The notes under the pieces: generated by a model
What the model was told of the DNA's origin: nothing
What the model saw: only the letters and a program-made list of their open reading frames with translations
The model's database searches: none
Source: CAZXEU01 sp965207385
GTDB lineage: Bacteria > Bacteroidota > Rhodothermia > Rhodothermales > Bin80
DNA: 64,000 nucleotides
Assembly: GCA_965207385.1 (NCBI GenBank)
Contig: CBDBLZ010000021.1
Location: 620,001 to 684,000 of the forward strand
Direction of reading: 5' to 3'
Translations under genes and position numbers: made by a program
Shown: positions 9,729 to 18,752 of the stretch, piece by piece
How the letters are laid out: each line of letters starts with the position of its first letter
Numbering within the stretch: position 1 is the first letter of the stretch

Positions 9729-9971
9729 TCAGAACTGAATGCCCTGCCGCAGCGGCTGAGCGTCGGCCTGCCCACCATCCTCCCCCGATCCGCCACCGGC
9801 AACTGTGTGCAGGCTCAGTTGGAATCCCGGTCGCACACTCCAATCAGCCGACCGGCCTCCTCCGATTCGGACCACCGAAAACGGACTGGCCTTTCCTTCC
9901 AAAGCCTGTTTATAGGCTGCGGCCATTGTGCAAGGCTTCTCTACAGGGTCCGTGCAGCCTCCACCGCACAT
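9729..9971 (-). CDS. Possible small Cys/Gly-rich protein
   Basis: An 80-codon frame whose ATG lies 3 bases past the stop of the STAS-domain gene on the same strand. The N-terminus holds three cysteines (MCGGGC, then KPC); the rest is glycine- and glutamine-rich with the readable segment SPFSVVRIGGG. There is no recognisable domain, signal peptide or Shine-Dalgarno sequence. The tight spacing suggests a real gene; the biased composition suggests caution. I do not recognise it. Confidence 0.35.
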   Translation of the reverse strand: MCGGGCTDPVEKPCTMAAAYKQALEGKASPFSVVRIGGGRSADWSVRPGFQLSLHTVAGGGSGEDGGQADAQPLRQGIQF

Positions 9972-9974
9972 CGG

Positions 9975-10622
9975 CTAGTGCGGCTCGACAATGGTATTCA
10001 GCGTGTCTTCAGCCGTCTCGAACATGTCCTTGAGTACTTGTTGCCTGCAGGCCGTCAGGCGCTCGGCGATCTTCCAGAGAACGGCTTGCAGCTCGCCGAT
10101 GGCTTCATTCCTGATGCGTTCATCTAGGGTGACCTCCTCGCGATACTCGTATTTCTCGATCGTGTAATTCGCAATGTCGATAATATTGTCCTTTACGATG
10201 CCGAAGTCGATCTCGTCCTTGATCTTGGGCGCGCTAATTTCTTTGGTTGCCGCATCGCGTGCTCCCGCGCCGTGTTCGACTCCGGTTATGGCTGTGATCG
10301 CGGAAGACCGCGAGCCATAAATGGCAATTATCTGGTCAAATCCGCTTATTCTCATTACCTCGCGGACGGGCTCCGGCAGGGAGCATATGCCGAAAGACAT
10401 GCCGGGATTATTAAATCTCTTGGCGGTAAGCAGGCAGATCCTTAGTCCGGAACTGCTCATGAAGGTCACCTTGTTCAGGTCGAAGACCAGATTGACATCA
10501 TTATCTTGGACTTGGTCCCGGATTTCCAGCTCGAAGTCGAAGGCGCTGTTGCTGTCTACGCGACCCTGTACTTCCGCAAATAGGACGCCGGCGTTGCGCA
10601 GCCAGTTTATGGTCAGGCTCAT
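9975..10622 (-). CDS. STAS-domain (anti-sigma factor antagonist-like) protein
   Basis: A 215-residue cytoplasmic protein. Residues about 1-105 form a STAS domain: FAEVQGRVDSNSAFDFE, NLVFDLNKVTFMSSSGLR with the serine run where anti-sigma antagonists are phosphorylated, and a final helix DQIIAIYGS. A linker and a charged, helical C-terminal part (about 130-215) have no family that I recognise. The known role of such proteins is to bind an anti-sigma kinase when dephosphorylated. A SpoIIE-type phosphatase lies 2.4 kb away on the same strand, a fitting partner. No kinase gene is in the window. Confidence 0.85.
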   Translation of the reverse strand: MSLTINWLRNAGVLFAEVQGRVDSNSAFDFELEIRDQVQDNDVNLVFDLNKVTFMSSSGLRICLLTAKRFNNPGMSFGICSLPEPVREVMRISGFDQIIAIYGSRSSAITAITGVEHGAGARDAATKEISAPKIKDEIDFGIVKDNIIDIANYTIEKYEYREEVTLDERIRNEAIGELQAVLWKIAERLTACRQQVLKDMFETAEDTLNTIVEPH

Positions 10623-10808
10623 GTTAGCGTGGCAGGTCTGCTGAAAAGTTAATGCACGGCTGAGGAGCTGCGGGTGAGATTACGAATCAAGCCAGATCGT
10701 CGGTCATTGTCAAGGAGGCGGCCAGAGGTGGCAAGAATCTGGCTCGTGCGTGACCCGCAATGGCAGCAGAATCGAGGACAAGGCACTTGGCAGTATCCTG
10801 CGTACTGA

Positions 10809-12188
10809 CTAAAGTTCGATAGGCTCGCAAGACTGCGGCAGTAGTATATCGGATTGCAAGCCTGCAGAAATCAGATTCTCCGCCATCCAGCTCCTGGCAA
10901 GCGTTTCGCCATGTACGAGCAGCGTTGTCCTTGGCTTAAGAGCCGTAGCTAGCCTGATGAGATCACGCCGATTGCTATGGCCGCTGAAGCGGTATCGCTG
11001 CACCTCGCAGCATAGGGGCTGCATCCCTGCCCTCTTGTCAAGCACGACACCCTCGCTACCGTTCGCCGAAGCCTCAAGAAGCCTTCCGCCCGGGGAATCC
11101 TCCTTGCAATAGCCGACAAAGAGAATGGCGTGGTGCTCATGCTCGAGGAGTTGCTGTGCGACCCAGTTGGAGAGCGTGTTCTCGAACATCATCCCGCTGG
11201 TTACTACATGGATGCTGGGCTCGGCAAGCGCCTTCCGTTTAGCGGTCTCTCCGCGGGGCATCCTTCGCTGCTCGACGTCAAATACCTGAAAGCCCGGATC
11301 CACGCGCGGTGTCCAGCCGCGAGTGGCATCGTATATGCTGGAAATCGCCCGCAGTCCTCCGGCCGTATACAGGGGTATGTCAGAGCTGAGTTGCCCCTTG
11401 TTTCGGAAGCGGTAAAGCAGCGCCAGAATCTCCTGCGCACGGCCGAGGGCAAAGACCGGAATCAATACTGTTCCGCCCCGATCAAGCACCCGCAGTATGT
11501 CCGCCAGAAAACGCTGTTCTTCCTGGTGCCGTGTTGTAAGCTCCGCCTCGTCATCAGCGCCAAGCGTACACTCCATGACCAGGACATCCACGGGCGGATC
11601 AGGATATTCCGCACCGGGAATGATGGTCTGGGCATGCAGACAAGTGTCGCTGGTATAGAAGAGCCGCCACATTCTGCCGTTGCGACTTCTTTCGACTAGG
11701 ACGCCGGCAGCGCCGAGCACGTGCCCCGAGTAGAGAAACGTGGCGGTGACCGGAGTCCGGGACGCCGACAAGGCGATCGGTTCTCCATATCCGTGGGCAC
11801 GGTAAAGATGGGAATTCTCCATCAGCTGATCGACCGTAAACAGCGGTGGATGAGGAGATGTCCCTTCGTAGAATTTGCGTCGCTGAAGGCGAGCGGACGC
11901 GGGCAGAACCTGATCCGCCAAAGCCCTGGTTGCAGGCGTCAAATGGACCTCGATATGGGGGAAGAATTCCACCATGGATGGGAGGCTGCCAATGTGGTCA
12001 TGGTGCGCATGCGTAACGAGCACATGGTCGATTCCCTCTAGGGCGGCCGCACCGAAGTTTGGCAGACTCTCCGGTCCCTCGCTGTTCGGATCCGCACCTG
12101 CGTCGAGCGCAACTACGGTACTGCCTACCCGCAGAACATGGCAACTGGCGCCAATGTCACGCGAATTCCCGAGCGTCACAAATCGCAT
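10809..12188 (-). CDS. Beta-CASP metallo-beta-lactamase nuclease
   Basis: A 459-residue protein with an MBL domain (THAHHDHIG zinc motif; later SDT Asp in FYTSDTCL) followed by a beta-CASP insert and the C-terminal RNA-specificity motifs, including SGMM, GYCKEDSPGG and the SGHSNR His. These make it a relative of the archaeal/eukaryotic CPSF73-like and bacterial YSH1-type RNA nucleases. RNA is the likely substrate, but some relatives act on DNA. The length is normal for the class. A gap of about 50 bases separates it from the transaldolase gene upstream on the same strand. Confidence 0.9.
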   Translation of the reverse strand: MRFVTLGNSRDIGASCHVLRVGSTVVALDAGADPNSEGPESLPNFGAAALEGIDHVLVTHAHHDHIGSLPSMVEFFPHIEVHLTPATRALADQVLPASARLQRRKFYEGTSPHPPLFTVDQLMENSHLYRAHGYGEPIALSASRTPVTATFLYSGHVLGAAGVLVERSRNGRMWRLFYTSDTCLHAQTIIPGAEYPDPPVDVLVMECTLGADDEAELTTRHQEEQRFLADILRVLDRGGTVLIPVFALGRAQEILALLYRFRNKGQLSSDIPLYTAGGLRAISSIYDATRGWTPRVDPGFQVFDVEQRRMPRGETAKRKALAEPSIHVVTSGMMFENTLSNWVAQQLLEHEHHAILFVGYCKEDSPGGRLLEASANGSEGVVLDKRAGMQPLCCEVQRYRFSGHSNRRDLIRLATALKPRTTLLVHGETLARSWMAENLISAGLQSDILLPQSCEPIEL

Positions 12189-12242
12189 GCACGTCTCAGC
12201 TTCGCATCGGCATCGGAGCGGCGGTGCCGATACGGCGTCCGA

Positions 12243-12917
12243 TTACTTGGCTTCCCCTGACTTGAAGAGGGACCAGTCGGCAAGGAATTGTTCGAGACCC
12301 GCATCCGTTAGCGGGTGTTTGAGGAGCTTCTTTATCACTCCGAGCGGCATCGTGGCTACATCGGCACCCATCAGCGCCGCTTCAAGCACATGCATCGGAT
12401 GCCGAATCGAAGCAGCCAGAACTTCGGTGCCATAGTCGTAGTGAGCGTATATATCGACAACATCCCGCAGCAGCTTCATGCCGTCGGCTGCTATGTCATC
12501 CAGCCGGCCAAGAAACGGGCTAATGTAGGCAGCGCCTGCCTTGGCCGCCAAGAGCGCTTGCACGGGCGAAAAGCATAACGTGCAGTTCACCCTGATTCCT
12601 TCCTCGCGAAGAGCACGAATGGCCTTGATCCCCTCAAGGATCAGGGGCACCTTCACTACAACATTCGGGTGAATGGCAGCCAGCGACCGCGCTTCTGTCA
12701 TGATGCCCTCGAACGTCACAGCCGTTACTTCAGCTGAAACATCGCCCGCTACCAAGTTGCAAATGCGCAGAATGTGCTCCTGAAAGTCGACCGACTTTCC
12801 GGCCTTCCGGGCGACCTGGTTCATCAGTGACGGGTTGGTTGTTACGCCATCGAGTACACCCATTTGGCTGGCTTCCTGGATTTCATCGATGTCTGCTGTA
12901 TCTACGAAAATCTTCAT
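12243..12917 (-). CDS. TalC-type transaldolase
   Basis: A 224-residue small aldolase of the transaldolase/fructose-6-phosphate aldolase family, cytoplasmic, pentose phosphate pathway. The Schiff-base Lys is in NVVVKVPL; other landmarks are FVDTAD at the start, GVTTNPSL and the SPFLGRLDD loop. Two positions discriminate function: where E. coli FsaA has Gln59 and Tyr131, this protein has Glu (SAEVTAV) and Phe (YISPFLGR), the pattern of true transaldolases. I therefore favour sedoheptulose-7-phosphate/glyceraldehyde-3-phosphate exchange over FSA chemistry; databases often label such proteins fsa. Confidence 0.92.
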   Translation of the reverse strand: MKIFVDTADIDEIQEASQMGVLDGVTTNPSLMNQVARKAGKSVDFQEHILRICNLVAGDVSAEVTAVTFEGIMTEARSLAAIHPNVVVKVPLILEGIKAIRALREEGIRVNCTLCFSPVQALLAAKAGAAYISPFLGRLDDIAADGMKLLRDVVDIYAHYDYGTEVLAASIRHPMHVLEAALMGADVATMPLGVIKKLLKHPLTDAGLEQFLADWSLFKSGEAK

Positions 12918-12976
12918 GTCTTGCGTGTGCTGCAGGTCAGTTGGAAGGGAGTCGGAAAACGAGAGACGGCAGCGAG

Positions 12977-14713
12977 CTAGCCGGGTGCGGCCGCCACCTT
13001 TACTATCACCATGGTTCGGTCATCGCTCAGGACATCGACTGGTCCGGTGAATGATTCTATACTGGCCTGGACGTGGTCCAGAATCTCCCTGGCTGACCTG
13101 TATCTTGCCGAGACTACCTGTTGTTCAAGGCGGGCATCCGTGTATTCCTCCATGGCGGCGCCCATGGCCTCAGTGATTCCGTCGGTAAATAGCACCAGTA
13201 CGTCTTCTTCGTCAAGCTGGATGCTACCTCGCATGTAAGATACGGACGGAAGCACGCCCAGGAGTATTCCTCCGGTGCCAAGCCGTACTACGTCGCCGCC
13301 CTTCCGGATCAGAAAGGGCCGCTCGTGTCCGGCATTCACGTATTGCAGTTGGCGCGTTGACGGATGATACAGACCGCAAAAGGCAGTGATAAACTTGTCT
13401 GGAGCCGTATTTCGATGAATGACCCGGTTAAGACTGGCAACCTTTTGCTCAATCGGCTCTGCATTGGCAGCCGTCACATGGATACATGCCTGAAGGTTCG
13501 CCATCAGTAGCGCTGCGGGCAGGCTCTTGCCGGTGACGTCCGCAATGACAAACAGAATGCGGCCGTCCTCAAGCTGAATGACATCCAGGTAATCGCCACC
13601 AACCTCGCGACTGGGTACAGCGAGTGTCGCGACCTGCAGACCGGCAATTACGGGAAGGCTCTGCGGAAGCAGCCGAAGCTGGATATCCCGGGCCATACTC
13701 AATTCCTCCTCCAGGCGCTCCTTTTCTATCCTCTGCTCGACCAGGTCGGCGTTCTGCAGGGAGACTACAGCCAGGTGTCCGAGAGAGTAGAGGAATTCGA
13801 TATCGTCCGGTTGGTAAGGGGCTCCATTGCCCTTCGGGCCCAGGCACAACACGCCCGTCACGTCGTGGTGGTGCAGCAGGGGCAGGACCAGCGCAAGTCC
13901 ACGTCCACGAAGGGACGCAATTTCTGCCGAATTCGCGGAAGTGCCATCCAGCACCAATAGGTTCTTCCGCGCGCGCAGTCCGGCGATTTCCTCTTCCATG
14001 AAATCGGCTTCGGCCAACCCCTGGGCCGAAACCAGTCTGAGTTGTTCGGCACCTTCGGATCCTTCACTGGACTTGAGGAAGAACGCGTGTCTGCTGACGA
14101 GCATCTGCCCCATAAGGGCAAACGAAAACAGGCGCACAAGCCTGCTGCGTTCCACCGTGGCATTGAATTCGCGGGATAGCTCGAACAGCGTGTTCAGTTG
14201 CTGGATTTTTCCGTCCAGATCTCGATTGGCCTGTTGCAACTCGTCCACAATAAGGCAATTGTGTACTGCTCCCGCTGACATATTCACCAGAGACTGCACG
14301 AACTCCAGCTCTACTTCGCCAAACGGCTGGCCTGTTGCTTTCGCTCCGAGCCCGATGAGCCCCAGATTCCTGTGAGCGAATCGTACCGAGAGCATGAGTC
14401 GAATGCCCAGTCGGAACAATGATTTGGGTACGCTGCTGCCGATACGCATAGTATCAACCGCGCTTTCGGGCACGCGTACCAACTCTCCGGTTTCCAACGC
14501 AGCGATGCCCTTTACGGATACGCTTCGATAGGCTTCTTCCACGGGGTCAAACATCAACGCCAGACCCCGCGTAACCAGCAGCTTGCTCATGGCAGACAGC
14601 AGCAGGTTGCTGAGCACAAAATTGAGGTCAAGCGAACTGCTCAGAACCCGGCTTGTCTCAAACAGAGAGCGCAGATCGTAGCGCTGCGCGTGTTCCGTGC
14701 GATGCGGATTCAT
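12977..14713 (-). CDS. GAF-domain SpoIIE/RsbU-type protein phosphatase
   Basis: A 578-residue signalling phosphatase. Two GAF-like sensor regions (about 25-155 and 165-320) are joined by a helical linker. A helical segment with LSMARDIQLRLLPQ leads into the PP2C/SpoIIE domain (about 350-575), where the metal-binding and core motifs are GGDYLDV, DVTGKSLPAALLMA, LFTDGITEA and SDDRTMV. RsbU-like enzymes dephosphorylate STAS antagonists and so release sigma factors; the STAS protein at 9975-10622 is a plausible substrate. ATG 14713 is chosen: it begins 1 base after the phosphoesterase stop, with the sequence before it not family-like. The two genes are likely coupled. Confidence 0.92.
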   Translation of the reverse strand: MNPHRTEHAQRYDLRSLFETSRVLSSSLDLNFVLSNLLLSAMSKLLVTRGLALMFDPVEEAYRSVSVKGIAALETGELVRVPESAVDTMRIGSSVPKSLFRLGIRLMLSVRFAHRNLGLIGLGAKATGQPFGEVELEFVQSLVNMSAGAVHNCLIVDELQQANRDLDGKIQQLNTLFELSREFNATVERSRLVRLFSFALMGQMLVSRHAFFLKSSEGSEGAEQLRLVSAQGLAEADFMEEEIAGLRARKNLLVLDGTSANSAEIASLRGRGLALVLPLLHHHDVTGVLCLGPKGNGAPYQPDDIEFLYSLGHLAVVSLQNADLVEQRIEKERLEEELSMARDIQLRLLPQSLPVIAGLQVATLAVPSREVGGDYLDVIQLEDGRILFVIADVTGKSLPAALLMANLQACIHVTAANAEPIEQKVASLNRVIHRNTAPDKFITAFCGLYHPSTRQLQYVNAGHERPFLIRKGGDVVRLGTGGILLGVLPSVSYMRGSIQLDEEDVLVLFTDGITEAMGAAMEEYTDARLEQQVVSARYRSAREILDHVQASIESFTGPVDVLSDDRTMVIVKVAAAPG

Positions 14714-14714
14714 G

Positions 14715-15224
14715 TTACTGAACGGATGCCGGAGATTTGTCGAGAGATACGATGTCAACGGCAATGGCCTTCGCGCCTTGCGTGTGCAGTCGCACGCACG
14801 TCTTTTCCCTGTGCAGTCCCTGACGTCCCGCTGCACCCGGATTGATATACAGCATGTTTCCCAGTGCGGGCACCCTTTCTATCCTGAGAACATGACTGTG
14901 TCCGCACACGAAGATGTCCGGAGGGTCCGTCTTCAGGGTCAGGCCCATGCCACGTTGCCACCGGGCAGGATGCCCGGCGATATGCGTCATTCGGAACCTG
15001 AGTCCATCTGCAGTCAGGTGCACGTGCTCGGTGGATCGCGAGCGAATCTCGGAGCCGTCTATGTTGCCCCATACGGCCTTGACCGGGGCGTGCATCGCGA
15101 GCCGGTCCAGAATCTGCGGATCCCCCACATCGCCTGCGTGCAATATCAGGTCCGCGCCGGCGAGCACCTCATCCAGGACCGGGTGGTAGTATCCGTGAGT
15201 ATCGGAAAGTATGCCGACCAGCAT
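14715..15224 (-). CDS. YfcE/MJ0936-type metallophosphoesterase
   Basis: A 169-residue calcineurin-like phosphoesterase. The five conserved blocks are all present: GILSDTHG, HAGDVGD, WGNIDG, THIAGHP and FVCGHSHV, ending in YINPGAAG. The family cleaves phosphodiesters such as artificial bis-pNPP and 2',3'-cyclic phosphates in vitro; cellular substrates are largely unknown. Length and motif spacing are typical. The stop precedes the SpoIIE phosphatase start by one base. Confidence 0.93.
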   Translation of the reverse strand: MLVGILSDTHGYYHPVLDEVLAGADLILHAGDVGDPQILDRLAMHAPVKAVWGNIDGSEIRSRSTEHVHLTADGLRFRMTHIAGHPARWQRGMGLTLKTDPPDIFVCGHSHVLRIERVPALGNMLYINPGAAGRQGLHREKTCVRLHTQGAKAIAVDIVSLDKSPASVQ

Positions 15225-15295
15225 CTGAAGATGACCTTCAGCCCCGACGCATGCCGTAGTGGAGCGCCTTCGGGTGCGTGGATGTCGTTACGCTG

Positions 15296-15979
15296 CTACA
15301 GGGACAGCGTTTCACCGGGATCCACAACCCTGGCGGCGAATCCGGCCTTTCGCATGCGGGCGGCCCAGTCGGCCGTATCAACCTGGATCAGGGGGAAGGT
15401 ATTGTAGTGCAGCGGTACGGTAAGCCGGGGTCTGATCATTTCTGCCGCCCGAACTGCATCTGCCGGCCCCATCGTGAAACAGTCACCAATCGGAAGCAAG
15501 GCAAGGTCCACGGAATTGTCCTCCCCAATCCACGCCATCTCCGCAAACGGGCAGGTATCGCCGGCATTGTAGATGCACCGCCCGGCAATGTGCAGCAGAT
15601 AACCGTTGGGATTGCCTCCGTAGGTTCCGTCGGGGAAGGAAGACGAATGTCTTGCATACGTCTGCTTCACAAGGCCCCAATCAAATTGCCAGGCACCGCC
15701 AGTGTTAAGTGGTTGAACATTGGTGTGGCCATGCCGCTCAGCGTAGCTCGTAATCTCAAAATTTGCCACCAAGAGTGCGCCTGTCCTCCGCAGTATTTCC
15801 AGCGTATCTCCCCAATGGTCTCCGTGCGCGTGCGTAAGCAGCACGACGTCCGGCTGCAAATCGGTTGCAGCTACAATATTCTCGGCAAGGGGATTGCCGG
15901 AAATGAATGGATCAAAGAGCAGTGTGGAGCTTCCTGTTTCTATCTGGAGCGCTGAATGGCCGAAATACGTGATCTTCAT
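15296..15979 (-). CDS. UPF0173 metal-dependent hydrolase
   Basis: A 227-residue MBL-fold protein of the UPF0173/YtkL type. It starts with MKITYFGHSALQIE, the family hallmark, followed by LLFDPFISGNP and the zinc motif THAHGDHWGD, then GDTCPF, LALLPIGDCFTMG and VPLHYNTFPLI. No biochemical role is established for the family. The gap to the phosphoesterase gene is 71 bases on the same strand, so a shared transcript is possible. Confidence 0.93.
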   Translation of the reverse strand: MKITYFGHSALQIETGSSTLLFDPFISGNPLAENIVAATDLQPDVVLLTHAHGDHWGDTLEILRRTGALLVANFEITSYAERHGHTNVQPLNTGGAWQFDWGLVKQTYARHSSSFPDGTYGGNPNGYLLHIAGRCIYNAGDTCPFAEMAWIGEDNSVDLALLPIGDCFTMGPADAVRAAEMIRPRLTVPLHYNTFPLIQVDTADWAARMRKAGFAARVVDPGETLSL

Positions 15980-16036
15980 CGGGGAGGACTAGAATTGAAA
16001 TTGGGCGCGTTGAACCGGTCTGTAGTGGCTGTCGCT

Positions 16037-17731
16037 CTACTTCATAAGCACCATCTTGTGGGACTGGAGCGATCCTTCAATACTCTGCAGTCGAATGAAG
16101 TATGTGCCGCTCGGCAGGTCCTCGCCGTCAAAGGGCACGGTATATGTACCTTCCTGCTGCTCCGTGTCCACCAGCACGCTGATGCGGTGCCCGGACAAGT
16201 CCCAAACGGTAAGCCGTATATGCTGGGGCTTTAGCACTTCATAGGTTATGGTGGTGGATGGATTGAACGGATTCGGGAAGTTGCCGACAAGGATCGTTTC
16301 CGGTTCCTCGGGCAGCCTGAGCCCGAGCTTGATGGTTCCCGCTACCCTCTCGGTCACACCGGTGAATTGTTGTCGCAATCGATAATAGACTACCTGTGCG
16401 CCCACTTCCGTATCCACGAACGAGAAACGGCTGTTCTCGACACTTCGGCTGCCCGTCAATCCCGCGGGGCCGGGGATTTCCGCCAGCTTCACATAATCAT
16501 GACCATCAAAACTGCGCTCGACAATGAAAGCAACCGTGTGCGGGTCAGCGGACTCCCAGCCCAGATGTATGCCGTCGGAGCTGACAGTCCCCTCAAACCC
16601 TTGCGCAAGCGTTTGAAACGCCAGCGTAGATTCGCGCCTGTTGACCTCATCGGGAAGCTGTGCTGCAATACGGGGAGCAAACGGCTCATCGAATGTGAGA
16701 ATCAGCACGCCATCCCCATTCGCAGGGAGCGTTTGGCGCATAGTGCGCTTGATCTGGGCCGGCGTGCGCGCTCTCGGCCACACGCGAAGCTCGTCAATCA
16801 GTCCCACGAATCTTCCTAGCTCCTTGTTGTGCTCAGCACTTGCATCCAGTCGATGACCGATTGCCAGGCCGGTGTCGCCCCAGTTCTGGTCCGGAGCCAG
16901 ACTGTACAGGGAATCCACGACCATCCCGTCCAGGTAGAGCCGCGACCAGTTGGATCGGGTATCATGCGCAATGGCAAAGTGATGCCACGCCCCGTCGGCA
17001 ATAGGCGTCCTAGATGCCATGGATACATGCCGTCCCTGTTCGCTTCGAAAGTACCGCAAGCGTCCGCTTGTATCCACAATTACTTCGGCAGGATACACCG
17101 AATCGTGCAGGCCGTCCCATGTTGACAGGATAACCCTGTCGAGTGTTGTCGTTCGGACCCAGCCTTCGACGGTGAAATCCGCCCGCAGGCTCATCCCCGG
17201 AAGCTCCTCTAGGGGCAATACATAGCCCGGGCCATTACCACGGAATTCGAGCGCGTGGTTACCGCCGGGATCAATCTGGTTGCCCATGCGCACGTCTTGG
17301 ACAAATCGAAGCCCCTCTTCCGGGACAAATTGAACCAGGCCGTCCTTTCTGGCCCGTCTCTCGGGCGTGATGGACCAGCCGGAGAGGCCCGGGAATCCAT
17401 TGGCGGTCACGGTGAGGATAATCTCGTGCATGCCCCGCAGCGCCTTGGAGGCCTCAACTCGATAAAGATTGGTTGCAGTATCAATGGTTTCGGCGCTGAC
17501 GGGCACTGGCATGAATCCCTGTCGCAGCGCGGTCGCAGACTGAAGCTGCCAGCTCACGGGCAATCTCACGGAGAAGCCGTCTACCGGGGCATCACCTTCC
17601 CACTGGACGAAGATGTTTGCCGTTTGTCCGGCCTCCAGTTCCGGCGCGGTCCATGCACGGCCGAACTGGGCCTCTGCCTCAACCGTACAGAACCCTGCAA
17701 CTAACAACGCTACTACGTAGCTGTAGCGCAT
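16037..17731 (-). CDS. LamG-domain protein with T9SS-type C-terminal sorting domain
   Basis: A 564-residue secreted protein. After a signal peptide (MRYSYVVALLVAGFCTVEAEA) comes a region of beta-strands, then a concanavalin-like LamG/LamG-like jelly-roll domain at about 165-345 (FTVEGWVRTT, DGAWHHFAIAHD, GLIDELRVWPRART). The tail (about 480-564) is the FlgD-Ig/type IX sorting domain: GNFPNPFNPSTTITYEV, LTVWDLSGH, SGTYFIRLQS. That tail directs outer-membrane secretion by the type IX system and surface attachment. The translated sequence upstream of ATG 17731 is not signal-like. Ligand unknown; LamG domains typically bind glycans. Confidence 0.9.
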   Translation of the reverse strand: MRYSYVVALLVAGFCTVEAEAQFGRAWTAPELEAGQTANIFVQWEGDAPVDGFSVRLPVSWQLQSATALRQGFMPVPVSAETIDTATNLYRVEASKALRGMHEIILTVTANGFPGLSGWSITPERRARKDGLVQFVPEEGLRFVQDVRMGNQIDPGGNHALEFRGNGPGYVLPLEELPGMSLRADFTVEGWVRTTTLDRVILSTWDGLHDSVYPAEVIVDTSGRLRYFRSEQGRHVSMASRTPIADGAWHHFAIAHDTRSNWSRLYLDGMVVDSLYSLAPDQNWGDTGLAIGHRLDASAEHNKELGRFVGLIDELRVWPRARTPAQIKRTMRQTLPANGDGVLILTFDEPFAPRIAAQLPDEVNRRESTLAFQTLAQGFEGTVSSDGIHLGWESADPHTVAFIVERSFDGHDYVKLAEIPGPAGLTGSRSVENSRFSFVDTEVGAQVVYYRLRQQFTGVTERVAGTIKLGLRLPEEPETILVGNFPNPFNPSTTITYEVLKPQHIRLTVWDLSGHRISVLVDTEQQEGTYTVPFDGEDLPSGTYFIRLQSIEGSLQSHKMVLMK

Positions 17732-18096
17732 GACCAACAGAGTTTGGTGCCCAGAATCGATGCCCGGCAGATCTGGAGTCCCGCAGACTTCGCTCCGCCG
17801 AAACAAGGCGGACAGCAAACTTACGGCTTTTGCTGCTAAGCTGCCATGTGGCCGCGGCGGCGCCGCATGGCTCGAATTGGTCTCGCGGCGCCGTACACGG
17901 GCTTCCGGCACCGTTTGAAATGGAGCTCTGCCGACAGCATCCCGTCAATGATTCGCATTACGGAGAGGGGTGCATTCCGGACTGAGCTCCTGCAGGATTC
18001 TGCACGCCGCAGCCCTCGGGCCAGAGGACGCTCCGACGTCGGTCGAGTATGGCAGACGCAATTCTGGTCGCGAATAACCGGGAAAATGCGTGGCTA
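17732..18096. other. Intergenic stretch without a supported gene
   Basis: Upstream of the LamG gene. Open frames crossing it are arginine/serine-rich and have no known motif. It probably carries the LamG gene's promoter, but I could not identify promoter boxes or a hairpin. Confidence 0.5.
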
Positions 18097-18555
18097 TTAT
18101 TCCCAGCTTGCAGCGTTGAGCTGTGTCACGTCCGGCGATTCTGAGCCTATCTGGTCCTCCGAATCAGGGTCTTTGAGCAGATAGATGGCCACACGCCCCG
18201 TATCATTGACAGAATACTCGAATTCCCGGCCCGTGCGAGGCGAAAAGATCAGGGAGTCGAGAACCAGGCCCGTTGTTTCAAAGACACTGTCAGGATTCGA
18301 AAGAATGATTGAATCCTGTCTGACCCACATTAGAAGCGAGTCTAGCGTACTTGGGAAAAAGTCTTCCACTCGCTCGTGACGAACCAGGGCAACCCTGACA
18401 TGGCTCATGCGGTCTCGGGTCAGGTCCGTTATGGCTCTTTCTCTTTCTACAGCTTTCCAAGGACCCGTGATGGAGCCGTACAGCCAGTATCCCAAGGCGA
18501 TGATGACCAGCGTCAGCACGACCTGAATGGCAATTCTAGTACCCTGATTGCTCAT
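18097..18555 (-). CDS. Membrane-anchored hypothetical protein
   Basis: A 152-residue protein with one N-terminal transmembrane helix (AIQVVLTLVIIALGYWLYG) and a presumably periplasmic remainder. The next segment is helical and charged (TDLTRDRMSHVRVALVRH), followed by a small mixed region with repeated LDSL phrases and SPRTGREFEYSVNDTGRV. I do not recognise the family; similar small anchored proteins with that N-terminal helix and DRM/VRxAL segment occur widely in Rhodothermota genomes, from general memory only. No operon partner: the neighbours are pdxJ (divergent) and the LamG gene about 360 bases away. Confidence 0.75.
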   Translation of the reverse strand: MSNQGTRIAIQVVLTLVIIALGYWLYGSITGPWKAVERERAITDLTRDRMSHVRVALVRHERVEDFFPSTLDSLLMWVRQDSIILSNPDSVFETTGLVLDSLIFSPRTGREFEYSVNDTGRVAIYLLKDPDSEDQIGSESPDVTQLNAASWE

Positions 18556-18752
18556 GGATTCGTTCTCCTATTCCGATGCTGCTATGGTGTATTCATTCTG
18601 GGCCTTCCACGCAACTCCCAAGTACCCGCAAGGTTTGATAGATTAAAGATCAGGGGTCCCAAAAGCAAGGAATCTCGGGGCGCGAGCCGGCATCCACGGC
18701 CTGCGCATGATCGAGATTGCCGGGAACTTGTGCAATCGCCTGCGGCACTAAC

